Source of the DNA: Hordeum vulgare subsp. vulgare
Lineage: Eukaryota; Streptophyta; Magnoliopsida; Poales; Poaceae
NCBI RefSeq assembly: GCF_904849725.1
Contig: NC_058521.1
Span: 429,740,676 to 429,804,675 of the forward strand
DNA: 64,000 bases
Direction: 5' to 3'
The notes beneath the pieces are model-generated. The model did not search any database and had not been told where the DNA came from. It was given only the letters and a program-made list of their open reading frames with translations. A program made the translations under genes and the position numbers. Shown here piece after piece: positions 30,452-43,050 of the stretch (within the stretch, counting starts at the first letter, position 1; each line of letters starts with the position of its first letter).

Positions 30452-33400
30452 CTAGGGGTTGGTGAGATACAAAATCTTGAGTCGGAGGTAGTCTTCATGT
30501 CGCCATGTTGCTGTGGTGGTCTTGAGGTGCTGGATGATACATCTTCGACTGTCCGCACGTTCATGACTGATCGTGAGCTGGATTTGGCAATAAGTTAGGC
30601 TTGGCCGAGGTCAAGGGCTTGGTAAGCTAAGTCCGTGCAAGGTTTTGGCTTGCGAGTGTATTCCAAAGTCAGAATACGTGGCAAGATAGTGTGTCTAGGA
30701 TCTGGTCCTGGCTTCGCATGTCGGTTAGTGACATCAAGATGTCTCATGTTAGAACGCACTACCAAAGTCTTTGCATGGCTTCCTGCTTACGGGGAAGTCC
30801 TTGACTTCCTTTCGGCAGTCAAGCTATGGTCACAATAGTCTTCGAAGGCTTCTCGTGAAAGGGTCCGGGTTGGGTCTCACCTATGAGTCTAAACTCGGAG
30901 GCTCAGAGTCCAGAACAGGTCCTGCCATGTTGGGAGTTTGTGAGGGTTTCTGGGTAAGCTGGCTACCCAAGAGTATAGACCAGTCATCCATTCCCAAGGT
31001 CTGCGACTCGGCAAGCGGGAATCACCTTTAGCAGGTCTTCACCACGACCTACTAGTACTTGCGTCCTTAATATGGACCAAGGAGAGAGTCGTTTGATTCT
31101 TTCGCTTGTCGAAGGGCTTCGTCATCTTGAATCATCGAGGCTTCTTGATGTCGTTGATGTAGTCGGTGCGCGGTCGGTGGTTGACTTCTGTTGCTTCATC
31201 GTCATTGTCGTGGCTTCCTTGTCACGGCGGTTCTTCGTCTTGACTTGAGTAGGCTAGACTTCCGTTGTCTTGAGATTGCTTCAAGAAGTCCACCTTCTCG
31301 AGATATCATGGTATCCTCGAGAGGCACAACAATCGGCGTTCCTGGGTTCGTCCAAACAGGACTAAGGTGTTCTTCCTCTTACTGGGTGAGTAAGTACGTC
31401 ATCAGTGAGGATGACAACCTACCTTCCCAAACACGACATAAGCACAGTGCTCAAAAGTCAGGTGAGGAGAACGGGACTTGCTATGGGCGGGTACTAGCCA
31501 CATTTCAACGACTTAGAGTCGTCTTCTATGGTCGTAGTCCATCCATCTTGTGGCTAAGAGAAGCTTTAGGGTCTCAAGTAACTTAGGATGTGGGCGAACA
31601 GTTATCATCTTATCTCTAAGCACATTACTTAGATGCCAATAGTTCGACCTCAAATCTCGGGATGATATCGCCTCATCTCATCAAAGATACCATCCTACAC
31701 GGGTCAACTCCACACCGCTCAAGCTAGTCAACCCCGGGTTGAGGGAAGAACTAAACCCAAACACTACAAGTTTGATGTAGCAACGATGCACATCATCACT
31801 ATGCAAGAACCTCGGGAGGCATATAAGTTGCTAAGGTTGCACTGGGATGCTACAAATCCAATGTCCAGCTAGATCGTATAATGAACAGGGTACTGCATTA
31901 CTATATTAAGGAAACACGTAGTACACCAATCCAATATCTTGTTTCCTTCCTATGAATCCGATCAAGTGATCCATCAATCTGATCAATCATTACTGGATCT
32001 ATCACTCCTACAAATCCAACACGGATGGGGTTCTACATACTCTCTTAGAGTCCTCATAACTCACATATTACTGCAAGAATTACGTCATAGTATATCCACC
32101 AACTTCAATAATCATGGCCATCTAATCTCCAAGGCCAAACTACATAGGTTGTAAATCTATTTACAACTCCAAGTATACACACTCTATATCCACCGAGAAA
32201 CATGGTATCATGGTCGAGATTAACGAGCTAAATCCAATTTACTCCGAACCATGTGGTCTTTGTCATCCTCAATACTCTATTTAGATTACCTATTTAAATC
32301 CAAGACTCAATCCAACAAGAAGTCTACTTGATACTCCAAGTCATTATGGTAATTATCTCCAAACAATGCCAACTACTAGCTAAAGTCATGTATACCACCA
32401 AGAATAAAGTTCACAATCATAATCGTCCTACTAAATCCAATCTTTCTCCAGATCAGGTAGGTTATATATACTACTGTATCAACTCGTTCCACCAAATTCA
32501 CCTACTTTTATAAGGGGTCTCACGATCCACCAAAATAGTCTAGCTATATCCTCAAGACATCTATTATCACCACAACAATCTTAGTCTAATGCTCTCATAT
32601 CGGAGATTGGTCCTCTTATGGCATCAAGGTTATAGTGCTAGCTTGAGATGGAAGGATACTGGGTTCGCTGTGATCACTTGTTCCATTGAGAACCCGGTGC
32701 TCAGTGGGGTTTATCGGGGACCTACACGAGTTCTGGCAAGTCCGTGTACTAGACACGTGACCAGAAAATTTGAGCCGGAAAGGCTTGTGGAGGTTAGTCT
32801 GGTCTGGTGTGGTTTTTCCGTCTTGAGGGAAAAACATCACTACTACGGTTGCGTGTGGTTAAACATAGCACAGTTAGTGTCTTCAGTGTCACCCGTCCTT
32901 CGAAGTGGATCCTTGGTGCATCTTGCCTTGCCGTCTTCAGTTGCCGAGAGAGGTGAGAGAGAGAGCACAGAGGGGAGTGTGTAAGGGTCTTAGTGCAATC
33001 AAACAAGCATTGAAAAATGAACTCAAACAAGTGCAAAAAATTATTTTGAACATAAAAATAAGGCAAGTGATATAACCGCATGCTTGTTGCCTAAGCAAAA
33101 GCGCGACTCATATCAAAGCACAAACAACAAAAACAAACAACACACAACATAGTCCATCTGAACCATTTCACGGACTCGACTTCACATAGGGGATTCATGA
33201 CTCATCCTATCCTAGGTTCAGGGAATCGACAGTCGTGCTTGCTTCTTGCTCCAGACAGGAGTCCGCTAAGTCTTCTGGATCTTCTCAGGGTGTTGTCACG
33301 CCTCTTGTTGTCACTTGCTAAAGCAATTCACTTGAGTTGTAAGGAACTTTGGTTGTCTTCTCGTCTGGGAAATTGCTGACGAAGGTGGTTCTTCATAGCT

Positions 33401-34147
33401 GTCACTGACAGGGTCTTCGGTTGTCTTCATGATCTTGTCAGCGTCTTCTTGTCTTCTAAGGCTCTGAGGGTCTCAAGGGGACACCTTCATGCACCGACAT
33501 TTGCAAGACATGATAGAGTTCTGATCTGTTAATCATACTAATTGCGATATCGACACCTAGAGCGGGGGATGAAGAGAACCGTTTTCCTGCTCACGAAGGT
33601 GAGGCGGACCAAATGGCAAAGTTCTCATCCACCGGTGGTGGTCGACACAATTCCTTATATTTGACAGGGTCCCTCTATTAGTGATGCAGGTCAAGGTTTG
33701 GATATATTATGTCCAGATTATCGTAGGCAAAAGTGGCATCACTCTGGAACAGTGCCCAGGGTTTCACCATCTTCTAAGCCTTGATGTCCTCGTTCCTCCT
33801 AGAGGTACTTCTGTTGGTGCCGTCTGGTCGCGGAGTGGTCTTCTCTGTCCTTCAGCACAGGTGTTTGCGTGGAAAGGTTACTTCCTTCCGGGCTGCCCAC
33901 GAGGATTTCAATTTATCCCGTGGTCACAAGGGCATAAGGTTCTAGCGACCATTAGCAAGTTTTGAAAAAGTAGACGAGGAGTGTCAAGAAAATAAGAGTG
34001 GAAGGCTAGAGCATAACCTTCAATTTCTTTGAAGTTTTAGGAGAGTTGAGAAAATATATAAGTTTTGTAAGTATTTTGAAGGGTCCGGAAAGCAGTTTTA
34101 TCCTAACTAACGTCCATGCTAACTAAGGGCTTCCTACAGTCAGGATG

Positions 34148-34159
34148 GCTGTGATACCA
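34148..34159 (-). promoter_or_regulatory. Primer-binding site of the LARD (initiator-Met tRNA type)
   Basis: The minus strand reads TGGTATCACAGC four bases after the LTR end GTCCCCACA, one mismatch from the initiator-Met complement TGGTATCAGAGC. It fixes the element's orientation. Confidence 0.88.
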
Positions 34160-34163
34160 GCTC

Positions 34164-37100
34164 TGTGGGGACCCCAACTGGTAAGTCGAGATCGCCGTGC
34201 CCAGTGATCCCAAGGATCAATGCTCACTCAACACAGATACTGAATAATAGAGTCTTACATCCATACATACCGTTTGATACAATAAATGACCACCTCGGTC
34301 GAGTCTTACATACATAGGGCCTTAAAGGCCAAAGCACCAAACTAGACCATAGCGGAATTATTGGTTGAAAGTGTGAACCCATGCCATCAGGCTTAACCTA
34401 CATGCATTCTGACTGGGAAGCGTCCTAGCTAGCAAGAATGTCACCGAGTTAATCTTCACCATATCCTGTCTTTCACACCTGGTCAATGAAATAACCAGTG
34501 GCAAGCCAATGAGTACTTTGAATATACTCGCAAACAGCCCATGATACGAATAATGAAAGTGAAGGATAACAGTATCATGCATCTTTAGTGTAACACATCT
34601 GGGTGGAATGATCATGTATATGCATCAAGCTAAAGAATTACTTTTGAAGAACAGGTTACAGATATCAACATATCTGCTAAGGGTTGAACCATTCGGGTTC
34701 ACCCTATATACCAAGTCATCGGACTTGTCATAACCTCCATGTATCAACTGAGGGCTAAACCATCCGGGTTTACCCTATATGCCAAGTCACCGAACTTGGT
34801 CATATTATTACTCTCATAACAACATCTTTTTAACACCACACACACACACACACACTTGGTTTATGCGGAAACGCTGGACGTAGTTTAAGCAACACCACCC
34901 AACTGTCCTTGACCGTGGACACGACTATTCGAATAGTTTGACACTCTGCAGAAGTAGTACGCTGGACCCACGAGAAACGGGAAACTTCCGTGTCATCCAC
35001 GACTCGCGGTATATCACATATACCCGAGGTAAGTACCCGATCGTCATCTTTCCCCTGACGATACTAGACAAAGAGGTCCACTCGATTGGTACCCAGCCCA
35101 CATGTTGTACGTCTTACGAGCACCGACTCTGGACAGTATCAACCATGCGGGGACCAACGGTGTGCGTGGAACTCATAATAATGGCATAGTCGTCCTACCT
35201 GGCACGACCCCATCACGAGAGTGACACCGATCACTCCCGCCACTAGTAATGTGGCTCTTTGCTAGTACCGAACAGAGTAATCAACAAAGCCCCGTCCCAT
35301 AAAGGGGTAACGTGGTCGTACTGGTAAGGTTGGGACGGTTGACACATCATAAATCTAATCCCATTTCCGAAACCATACTCACACAAAAACACCGGTGCAT
35401 CACTTCACCAAAAGTGATCACCAACTCATCATCACCCTCGGGCATTAGTGGCACCCGACGGGGTTTTCATAAACTCTTTGATTTAACTCATCATCATTCT
35501 CATGATAAAATGCTTTTACTTTACTTGTCAACATGGTAATAACATGACCCTCAAGGGGTAGGGTCAAGCTCAGTGCAAAGATCTTACTTTACTAGCCAGC
35601 ATGACAGTAGCATGATCCTCATAGATGGTAGGGTCAAGATCATCATGCTTGTGCTCCGAGGAGCCATATGAATAACATTACTATCATGCAAGGGCTTTGA
35701 AGAAGCCTCCGGTGCCATCACCGCAATGATGAACCGGCATCGTGATCACATGCAACGGGAAAATACCAACTATACTAGCATGCAACAATGTTTATGATCA
35801 AGTCATGGTTAAAGGGCTGCTTGCCTTGCTCACGTAAGTCCTTGGGGTCTTCGAGGTCTTCTGCTCCGTCCTCGAATACTCCGTCTACCGTCAACTATCG
35901 TCGGAAATAACCATAGTAAGCCACACATCAAGCAGAAATAAAAGTGTTCTATAAATAGAAGTTTTATTTTTCTTGGACCTCTCTGGTCATAAGAAAAATA
36001 CCTGAAGCTTGATATAGGATATTTGGGTCATCAAGGATTTTTGAATGGATGTAAAGAGCAATAGGTAATCATTGAAGAACACAACATAAATGATTCTGTT
36101 AAAAATGAGTGGAGGCACCCATTTAACAGAGAATGATTTTAGAAATTTTTAGGAAGTGGTTTCACTAGATTTGGAGATGGTATGAATATTCTAGGGATTT
36201 AACAATGAGGATTAAATGGCAATAGGAGCTATTTGTTTATTGCAACAGAAGGAAGTCACACAAAAATGCTAACCAGAGTCCTAAAAAGGGGGAAGGATTT
36301 TAGAAGACCCTAGGAATTGGAATCACTCCATTTGGAGTTGAAATGGATCCTCTAGGAATTTCAAAGGTGGTGATTAAAATATCAAAATGGGCATTTAGAT
36401 ATTATTATCACAGGAAAGTATTTCGAAAAAGCTGCAGGCCAAGATCTGGATAGAACATGATTTTAGAAACCTGCAAAATTTTGAATCATCAATTTTGGAC
36501 TCCAAATGAATATTCTACGGATTATATAAGTTACAGAAGAAAAACATTAAGGAAAAGGAAGCGCCCAACGGGCCTCGGCCTCGCACTGAGCGCAGCATAG
36601 TGCTATGGCGCATTGGGTCAGCCCGGATGCACGGCTGCGGGGGAAAGAAGTGCCATGTCGATGGCGCACTCGATGAAAGACGTTTTCGCCTCGGGGTGGC
36701 CCAAAACATCAGTGCGCCAAGAGGGACTTGGGGCTCGGCCGACTGGGAGGCTGACGCCTGGGCCCCGCCTGTCGGGTCTCTCGTCTACATCCCGCCGGAG
36801 CAAGAGACAGGGGAGGAGCGCCCCTTCACCGGTGGCCCACACCTCTGGCCACCTCTACCTGCGGCCCAGCCGTCGGCGGCACCAAGGCCGTGAGCCGCGC
36901 CCTGCAGGGGCCCCCGATGGCCGGAGAGGGCCAAAGCGCCGCCGGCTTCCGCGACATTGAAGGTGGCCGCGGCCTTCTTAGGGCTCCATTCCCTGGCGCC
37001 AGGGGAAGAGAGGGGACACATGGGAGGGGATGCGCGACAACTTCAGCTCACCAGAGAGCCCAGGGGCTAGGGGAAACCCCCTGGGTTGGCTACGCTCGCG

Positions 37101-39290
37101 CGGAGATGCGGACATGGCTATGGCAGGAGGAAGAGGAGGGCTTAGGAGAGGAAAGGGGAGCTCGAGGGGCTCCAGGGAGAGAGGGAGAATGAGGGAGAGC
37201 AAGTGAGGGCTCAGGGGAGAGGAGATAGGAGAGGGAAGGGCCGAGAGAACTCAAGAGCTCTTTGGAGCTCTCGGTGCATGGTCGCCACGCATGCCTGAGG
37301 GGTCTTGGAGGCTAGCTGATGGCGGGGGATGGTTTGAACGGTCAAGGGGAGCCTCTGAGACACGCTCGGGCACACTGGCTCGGCTTGGTGTGGTCTGGAG
37401 GAAGGAGACAAGGCGCAGAGCGCCCATACTGCAGGCCAGAGTGCTGGTCACCACGACATCCCGTGTCTACATGGTCCCAATGGCCAGTCCAACATGTCTA
37501 GCACGTAAGACATACCTGCAGCAAGGGAACTCTGGAGTTTGGCAACTAGCAGAGTCGGTTTGAACTAGTTTTGACTGCTGTGAACATTTCAGCAGGAAAC
37601 TAGGGGCTGATACAAATGGTTTTCACAGGCAGAGAGGGGAGGTGAAACCATGTCCTATAGCATGTGGTATGAAAGGACTACACACCTGCCGAAATTCAGC
37701 TCAAGAGAAGAAGTGTAGCTAGCACTTAATGTACAAAGCTACTTTTCAGTCAGAAATGAACTTGGGGAGGTGCTGCTCATTTTCTCCACATGAGCATGCC
37801 ATATCATGGTTCTAAATGAAGCCTTGGCATATATTAGATGCTCTGGAAAGAGTTGGGGGTGATAGCTTAAGCAGAAGAATGGGAAGAAGGATGAAACAGT
37901 GCTGCCAAGGGTGAAAATGAGAGAAACTTACAAAGGGTCCTTCCCCAATAATTGACCAGTGGCCATGGAAAATTTACTGGAGGTAAAATATGACTATGTG
38001 AGGCTGTGGTAGAAATTTGAGCTCAAGGGTAAAAGTGGAAGGGGCAAAAGAAGCCAAATTAGTGAGTGCACACAAGGTGTTTGATCTGTGGTTGGGCTAC
38101 CAGATGAATTCCAATGGCTTTGAAACTTAACAAGATCAAATAATAGATGAAAATAGGCTTGCACACCAAATTTGGGATTTGCTGGAGGAGTTTTCCAATG
38201 TAGACTTGAAAAACCCTAGAAATGGGCACAAATGGGTTTCTGCTTAGAACCCTATTCAAATGAATTCCCACAAATCCAATATTTGGTGTAGGAGAATTAT
38301 TTGAGCATTAAGGCATGCACAAAAAGTTTGAGGATAATTGGAGAAACTTTATAATGTAAAGTTTACCAAAGTCAGAAATCGACAGAGAGGGTTTTGAGGG
38401 TCTTATGACAAGTTCCTCTATTCTCCTTGGGGTACGACTTGGTGTGGATGCCTCATTGGAGTACTGGAACATGTCCAACAAATTTGAGCACAATTGGAGA
38501 CACTTCACAATGTAGAGTTGCTCAAATTTGATTCTGGACAGATAGGGTTTTAGAGTGATTAGGGGAGTCAAATCAACTTGGATTGAAATGAAACTTGGCA
38601 AGATCATCAAGAATATCATAGATGACATGCTAGAATTTTACTGGAATTTATTGAGAATATTTCTTATAGAAATATTCCAAATGCTTGAAATAGGTAGGAA
38701 TGGTTTTGGAGGGGTTTTCCCAATATTTTGAACATGACCATGTGTTGAAACTCATAAATATGGAATAAATATATCCACTGTGTTTTCCTAAATTTTCTGA
38801 AATATTTTGAAAGCAATAAAAATAACTTTCCTTCATAGGAGACCATTTCTGGCCTCACAGAAGGGCTTTTAAATAAAATAATAAAATAACTTTTAAAATA
38901 ATAATATGGTGGTTTTTGAAAGTCATTTTGATAATGGTTTTAGATAAAACAATTGGTGCAAAAGAAACTCCCTAATTTGAGGACTTGTAGTACAAACCTC
39001 ATTTGAGGGGTTTGAAAGTTTAATTCAAAGAAAAGTTTTTTGGTGAAAATAATATTTGGTAAAAATAGATATTTGTCCTAAACACATGGTATGATCATTA
39101 GGCAGGATATCATGGAGTAAGGAGGTGATTAGGAGAGTGACATGATCTATTAGGTATCAAACACAATCATGCAAACAAGCAAGGCAAACAATAGTAACTC
39201 CAAGCATCACAAGCATTCACAAAAATTTTAATTGGTCCTAAATTTTGAAATAAGTTAATTAGTCAGGGAAGCCAAAAACAGGGTGTGACA
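34164..39290 (-). repeat. LARD LTR, right copy (5' LTR in element orientation)
   Basis: 5127 bp, colinear with 25283-30408. Visible differences include a longer CA repeat at 34837-34854 and many single-base changes, densest in the first 250 bases. The hairpin module is at 34686-34799. Confidence 0.92.
34837..34854. repeat. CA microsatellite in the right LARD LTR
   Basis: Nine CA units here against a short interrupted CA stretch at the same place in the left LTR (about 25957-25970), so it expanded or contracted after insertion. Confidence 0.8.
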
Positions 39291-39295
39291 TATCT
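39291..39295. repeat. Target-site duplication TATCT, right copy (LARD)
   Basis: Matches 25278-25282, directly after the LARD terminus GTGTGACA. Confidence 0.93.
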
Positions 39296-39899
39296 ACTAC
39301 TATCCGCCTTCGTAATTTTTATGTGGGTGTCTCTCCTTGGATTAGATATGTTTTGGATACCATCATGGGAGGAAACTTCTTGGGTAACCATGACTTTGAT
39401 TCTAACAATGCTATGACAAATCTGGTAGGTTCACACCCAGTCATGGTTAATGAAACAATCTTAACTTTCGAACATGTGATGCGAAGGCTTGATGCTATTG
39501 AAAATAAAGTTGCTACCGTTGAGTTCATTGAAAATTTGGACAAAAACATTCATAATAATATTACTCAATATGGATCTAAGGTAGGTGTTACTTTAAAAAA
39601 CCAAAGGGAAAAGGAACCCATAGTTAACGAAAAATTGGATCAAGATTCTTCTAGAATTGGAAAGCTTGAGGACATTATTACCAACTTGGGTTCTGCCTTT
39701 GCCTCTATTCAAACCACTCCTCCTCCTAAGATTCCCAAGTTTGTTTATGTTCCTAAAAATAAGGGTGAATCCTCTAAAAAAGGTGACGAAGATCTTAAGA
39801 TGATAAGCGTTCACCCTAGATCTATTAGGGAACTTATGACTACTAGTGAAATTCTGGATTTCTCACCTAGGAGTTTGATTATTGATAAAATCAAAGGAT
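39291..39899 (+). pseudogene. Element F, part 2: Gypsy gag continuation
   Basis: The gag frame resumes with LRNFYVGVSPWIRYVLDTI and GGNFLGNHDF (Retrotrans_gag region). A helical segment follows (HVMRRLDAIENKVATVEF) and then a Pro/Lys-rich part (TTPPPKIPKFVYVPKNKG) where Athila-type gag leads to protease. It is open for about 200 codons. At 39899 element H's LTR interrupts it after LIIDKIKG. Confidence 0.85.
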
Positions 39900-41799
39900 T
39901 GTTGGAAATATGCCCTAGAGGCAATAATAAATTTGTTACTATATTTCCGTGTTCATAATAATCGTTTATTATCCATGCTAGAATTGTATTGATTGGAAAC
40001 TCAAATAGATGTGTGGATACATAGACAACACACTGTCCCTAGTGAGCCTCTAGTGGACTAGTTCGTTGATCAAAGATGGTCAAGGTTTCCTGGCCATAGG
40101 CAAGTGTTGTCACTTGGTAACGGGATCACATCATTAGGAGAATCATGTGATGGACAAGACCCAAACTATGAACGTAGCATATTGATCGTGTCATTTTATT
40201 GCTATTGTTTTTTCTGCGTGTCAAGTATTTGTTCCTATGACCATGAGATCATATAACTAACTGGCACCGGAGGAATACCTTGTGTGCATCAAACATCACA
40301 ACATAACTGGGTGACTATAAAGGTGCTCTACAGGTATGTCCGAAGGTGTCCTTTGAGTTAGTATGGATCAAGACTGGGATTTGTCACTCCGTGTGACGGA
40401 GAGGTATCTCGGGGCCCACTCGGTAATACAACATCACACACAAGCCTTGCAAGCAATGTGACTAAGTGTAAGTCACGGAATCTTGTATTACGGAACGAGT
40501 AAAGAGAATATCCGGTAACGAGATTGAAATAGGTATGCGGATACCGACGATCAAATCTCGGGCAAGTAACATACCGAAGGACAAAGGGAATGACATACGG
40601 GATTATATGAATCCTTGACACTGAGGTTCAACCGATAAGATCTTCGGAGAACATGTAGGATCCAATATGGTAATCCAGGTCCCGCTATTGGATATTGACC
40701 GAGGAGTACCTCGGGGCATGTCTACATAGTTCTCGAACCCGCAGGGTCTCCACACTTAAGGTTCGGCGATGTTTTATTATAGTTGAATTATATGTGTGGT
40801 CACCGAACGTTGTTCGAAGTCCCCGATGAGATCAAAGACGTCACGAGGGTTTCTGGAATGGTCCAGAAACGAAGATTGATATATAGGATGACTTCATTTG
40901 GTTACCGGAAGGTTTTCGGGCATTACCGGGAATGTACCGGGAGTGACGAATGGGTTCCGGGAGTTCCGGGAGGGGTGCCGGGGACCATCGGGAGGGGTGT
41001 CACGCCCAAGGGGCCTCATGGGCTATGGGAAGAGATAAACCAGCCCCTAGTGGGCTGGAATAAGTTCCCACTAAGGCCCATAAGGTTTGAGAAGGAAAAA
41101 ACACAAGGTGGAAAGAGTTTCCAAGTGGGAAGGTGCAATCCTACTCCAAGTAGGATTGGAGTAGGACTCCTGCACCTCCAATTTCGGCCAAACCTTGAGG
41201 TTTTGAGGCTGCCTCCTTCCCTTCCTCCCTCCTATATATACTAGGGATATTGAGGGTTTTAGAGACACAACTTTTCCATGTGCTGCTCGACCCTATACCA
41301 CACAGTTTTTCCTCTAGATCGTATTTCTGCGGAGCTTAGGCCAAGCCCAACCGGAGTAGATCATCACCACCACCGGCGCGCCGTCACGCTGCTGGAGAAC
41401 TTTTCTATCTCTCCGCCCCCTCTTGCTGGATCAAGAAGGTGGAGATCGTCATCGAGTTGTACGTGTGCTGAACGCGGAGGTGCCGTCCGTTCGGCACTAG
41501 ATCGGGAAGGATCGTGATGAAGTTCGCGGGACGGATCGTGATGAAGTTCGCGGGAGGGATCGTGATGAAGTTCGCGGGACGGATCGTGATGAAGTTCGGG
41601 GGACGGATCGTGATGAGATAGTACGACTACAGCGATCTAAATCGCGGAAACGTTCCACTACATCAACCGCGTTATATACGCTTCCGCTTAGCGATCTAGA
41701 AGGGTATGTGGATCTAATATCCTCTTGTAGATGAACATCACCATGATAGGTCTTCGTGTGCGTAGGAATTTTTTGTTCCCCATGAAACGTTCCCCAACA
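39900..41799 (+). repeat. 5' LTR of element H
   Basis: 1900 bp, TGTTGGAAATATGCCC...CCCCAACA. TATA box CTATATATAC at about 41232-41241. A 24-bp minisatellite (41509-41616) near the 3' end explains much of its extra length relative to the other Copia LTRs here. Confidence 0.92.
41509..41616 (+). repeat. 24-bp tandem repeat in the LTR of element H
   Basis: Unit GGATCGTGATGAAGTTCGCG plus four bases, starting at 41509, 41533, 41557, 41581 and 41605 (four full units and a half unit), nearly identical. L and E have only related irregular GGATCG-rich sequence at this point. Confidence 0.9.
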
Positions 41800-43050
41800 G
41801 TGGCATCATGAGCTAGGTTCATGCGTAGATGTTATCTCGAGTAGAACACAAAGGGTTTTGTGGACGGTGATGTTCGATTTGCTGCCCTCATTAGTCTTTT
41901 CTCGATTCGGTGGTATTGTTGGATTGAAGCGGCCCAGACCGACATTATTCGTACGCTTACAAAAGAGTAGTTTCATTGATTGACATGCAACCTCGTTGCA
42001 TAAAGATGACTGGCGGGTGTCGGTTTCTTCAACTTTAGTTGAATTGGTTTTGACCGAGGCGGTCCTTGGAGAGGTTAAATAGCAATTTTCACATGTCCGT
42101 TGTGGTTTTTCCGTAAGTAATATGTGATCAAACTAGATACCCATAGCAGCCACGTAAAACATGCAACAACAAATTAGATGACGTCTAACTTGTTTTCGCA
42201 GGGTATGCTTGTGAATTATGATATGGCCAATGACGTGATGAGATATATTGGATGTATGAGATGATCATGTTGTAATAGTTAATATCGACTTGCACGTCGA
42301 GGGTACGATAACCGACAGGAGCCATAGGATTGTCTTTAAACTAATGTTTGTGTTTGCAGATGAGTTTACTATATTGCTAGGACGTAGCTTTAGTAGTAAT
42401 AGCATAAGTAGCATGACAACCTCGATGGCGACACGTTGATGGAGATCATGATTATGGAGATCATGGTGTGGTGCCAGTGACAAGAAGATTGTGCCGGTGC
42501 TTTGGTGATGGAGATCAAGAAGCACATGATGATGGCCATATCATGTCACTTACGAATTGCATGTGATGTTAATCCTTTATGCACCTTATTTTGCTTAGAA
42601 CGATGGTAGCATTATGAGGTGATCTCTCACTAAAATTTCAAGACGAAATTGTGTTGTCCCTGACTGTGCACCGTTGCTACAGTTTGTCGTTTCGAGACAC
42701 CACGTGATGATCGGGTGTGATAGACTCAACGTTCACATACAACGGGTGCGAAACAGTTGCGCACGCGGAACACTCGGGTTAAGCTTGACGAGCCTAGCAT
42801 GTGCAGACATGGTCTCGGAACATATGAGACCGAAAGGTCGAGCATGAATCATATAGTTGATATGATTAGCATAGAGATGCTTACCACTGAAACTATTCTC
42901 AACTCACGTGATGATCGGACTTGAGGTAGTGGATTTGGATCGTGTACCACTCAAATGACTAGAGAGATGTACTTTTTGAGTGGGAGTTCTTAAGTAATGT
43001 GATTAATTGAACTGATTATCATGAACATAGTCTAGTGGTCTTTGCGAATT
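41800..43050 (+). other. Primer site and leader of element H
   Basis: TGGCATCATGAGC follows the LTR as in E. The 1.25-kb leader is colinear with E's and by eye mostly identical in the block 42600-42980, although the coding region that follows is badly decayed. No gene is visible. Confidence 0.75.

Larger units (their letters stand above)
30409..34163 (-). other. LARD internal domain, non-coding
   Basis: 3755 bp between the LTRs. No open frame longer than about 130 codons and no gag, protease, RT, RNase H or integrase motif is visible in any frame. At its 3' end in element orientation a short coding relic survives (30413-30451), next to a purine tract. The region probably holds packaging and dimerisation signals. 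Confidence 0.75.
25283..39290 (-). mobile_element. Element G: complete LARD (large non-autonomous LTR retrotransposon)
   Basis: 14,008 bp flanked by TATCT duplications, with two long LTRs of 5126 and 5127 bp around a 3755-bp internal region lacking gag-pol. Orientation is minus. Read that way, the LTR starts TGTCACACCC and ends GTCCCCACA, a near-perfect initiator-Met primer site follows the right LTR, and a purine tract precedes the left LTR. The layout (about 5-kb LTRs, about 3.5-kb non-coding interior) matches the Triticeae LARD class described for barley Sukkula; I cannot confirm the same family. The LTRs differ by a few per cent by eye, unevenly. It would depend on another element's proteins. 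Confidence 0.9.

Noticed and set aside
25283..39290. Reading the LARD on the plus strand because the LTR starts TGTGGGG
   Set aside because: The primer site, purine tract, pol relic and the related solo LTR's TATA box all read on the minus strand.
41509..41616. Possible CRISPR-like array
   Set aside because: The units are contiguous with no unique spacers, and the context is a plant LTR.
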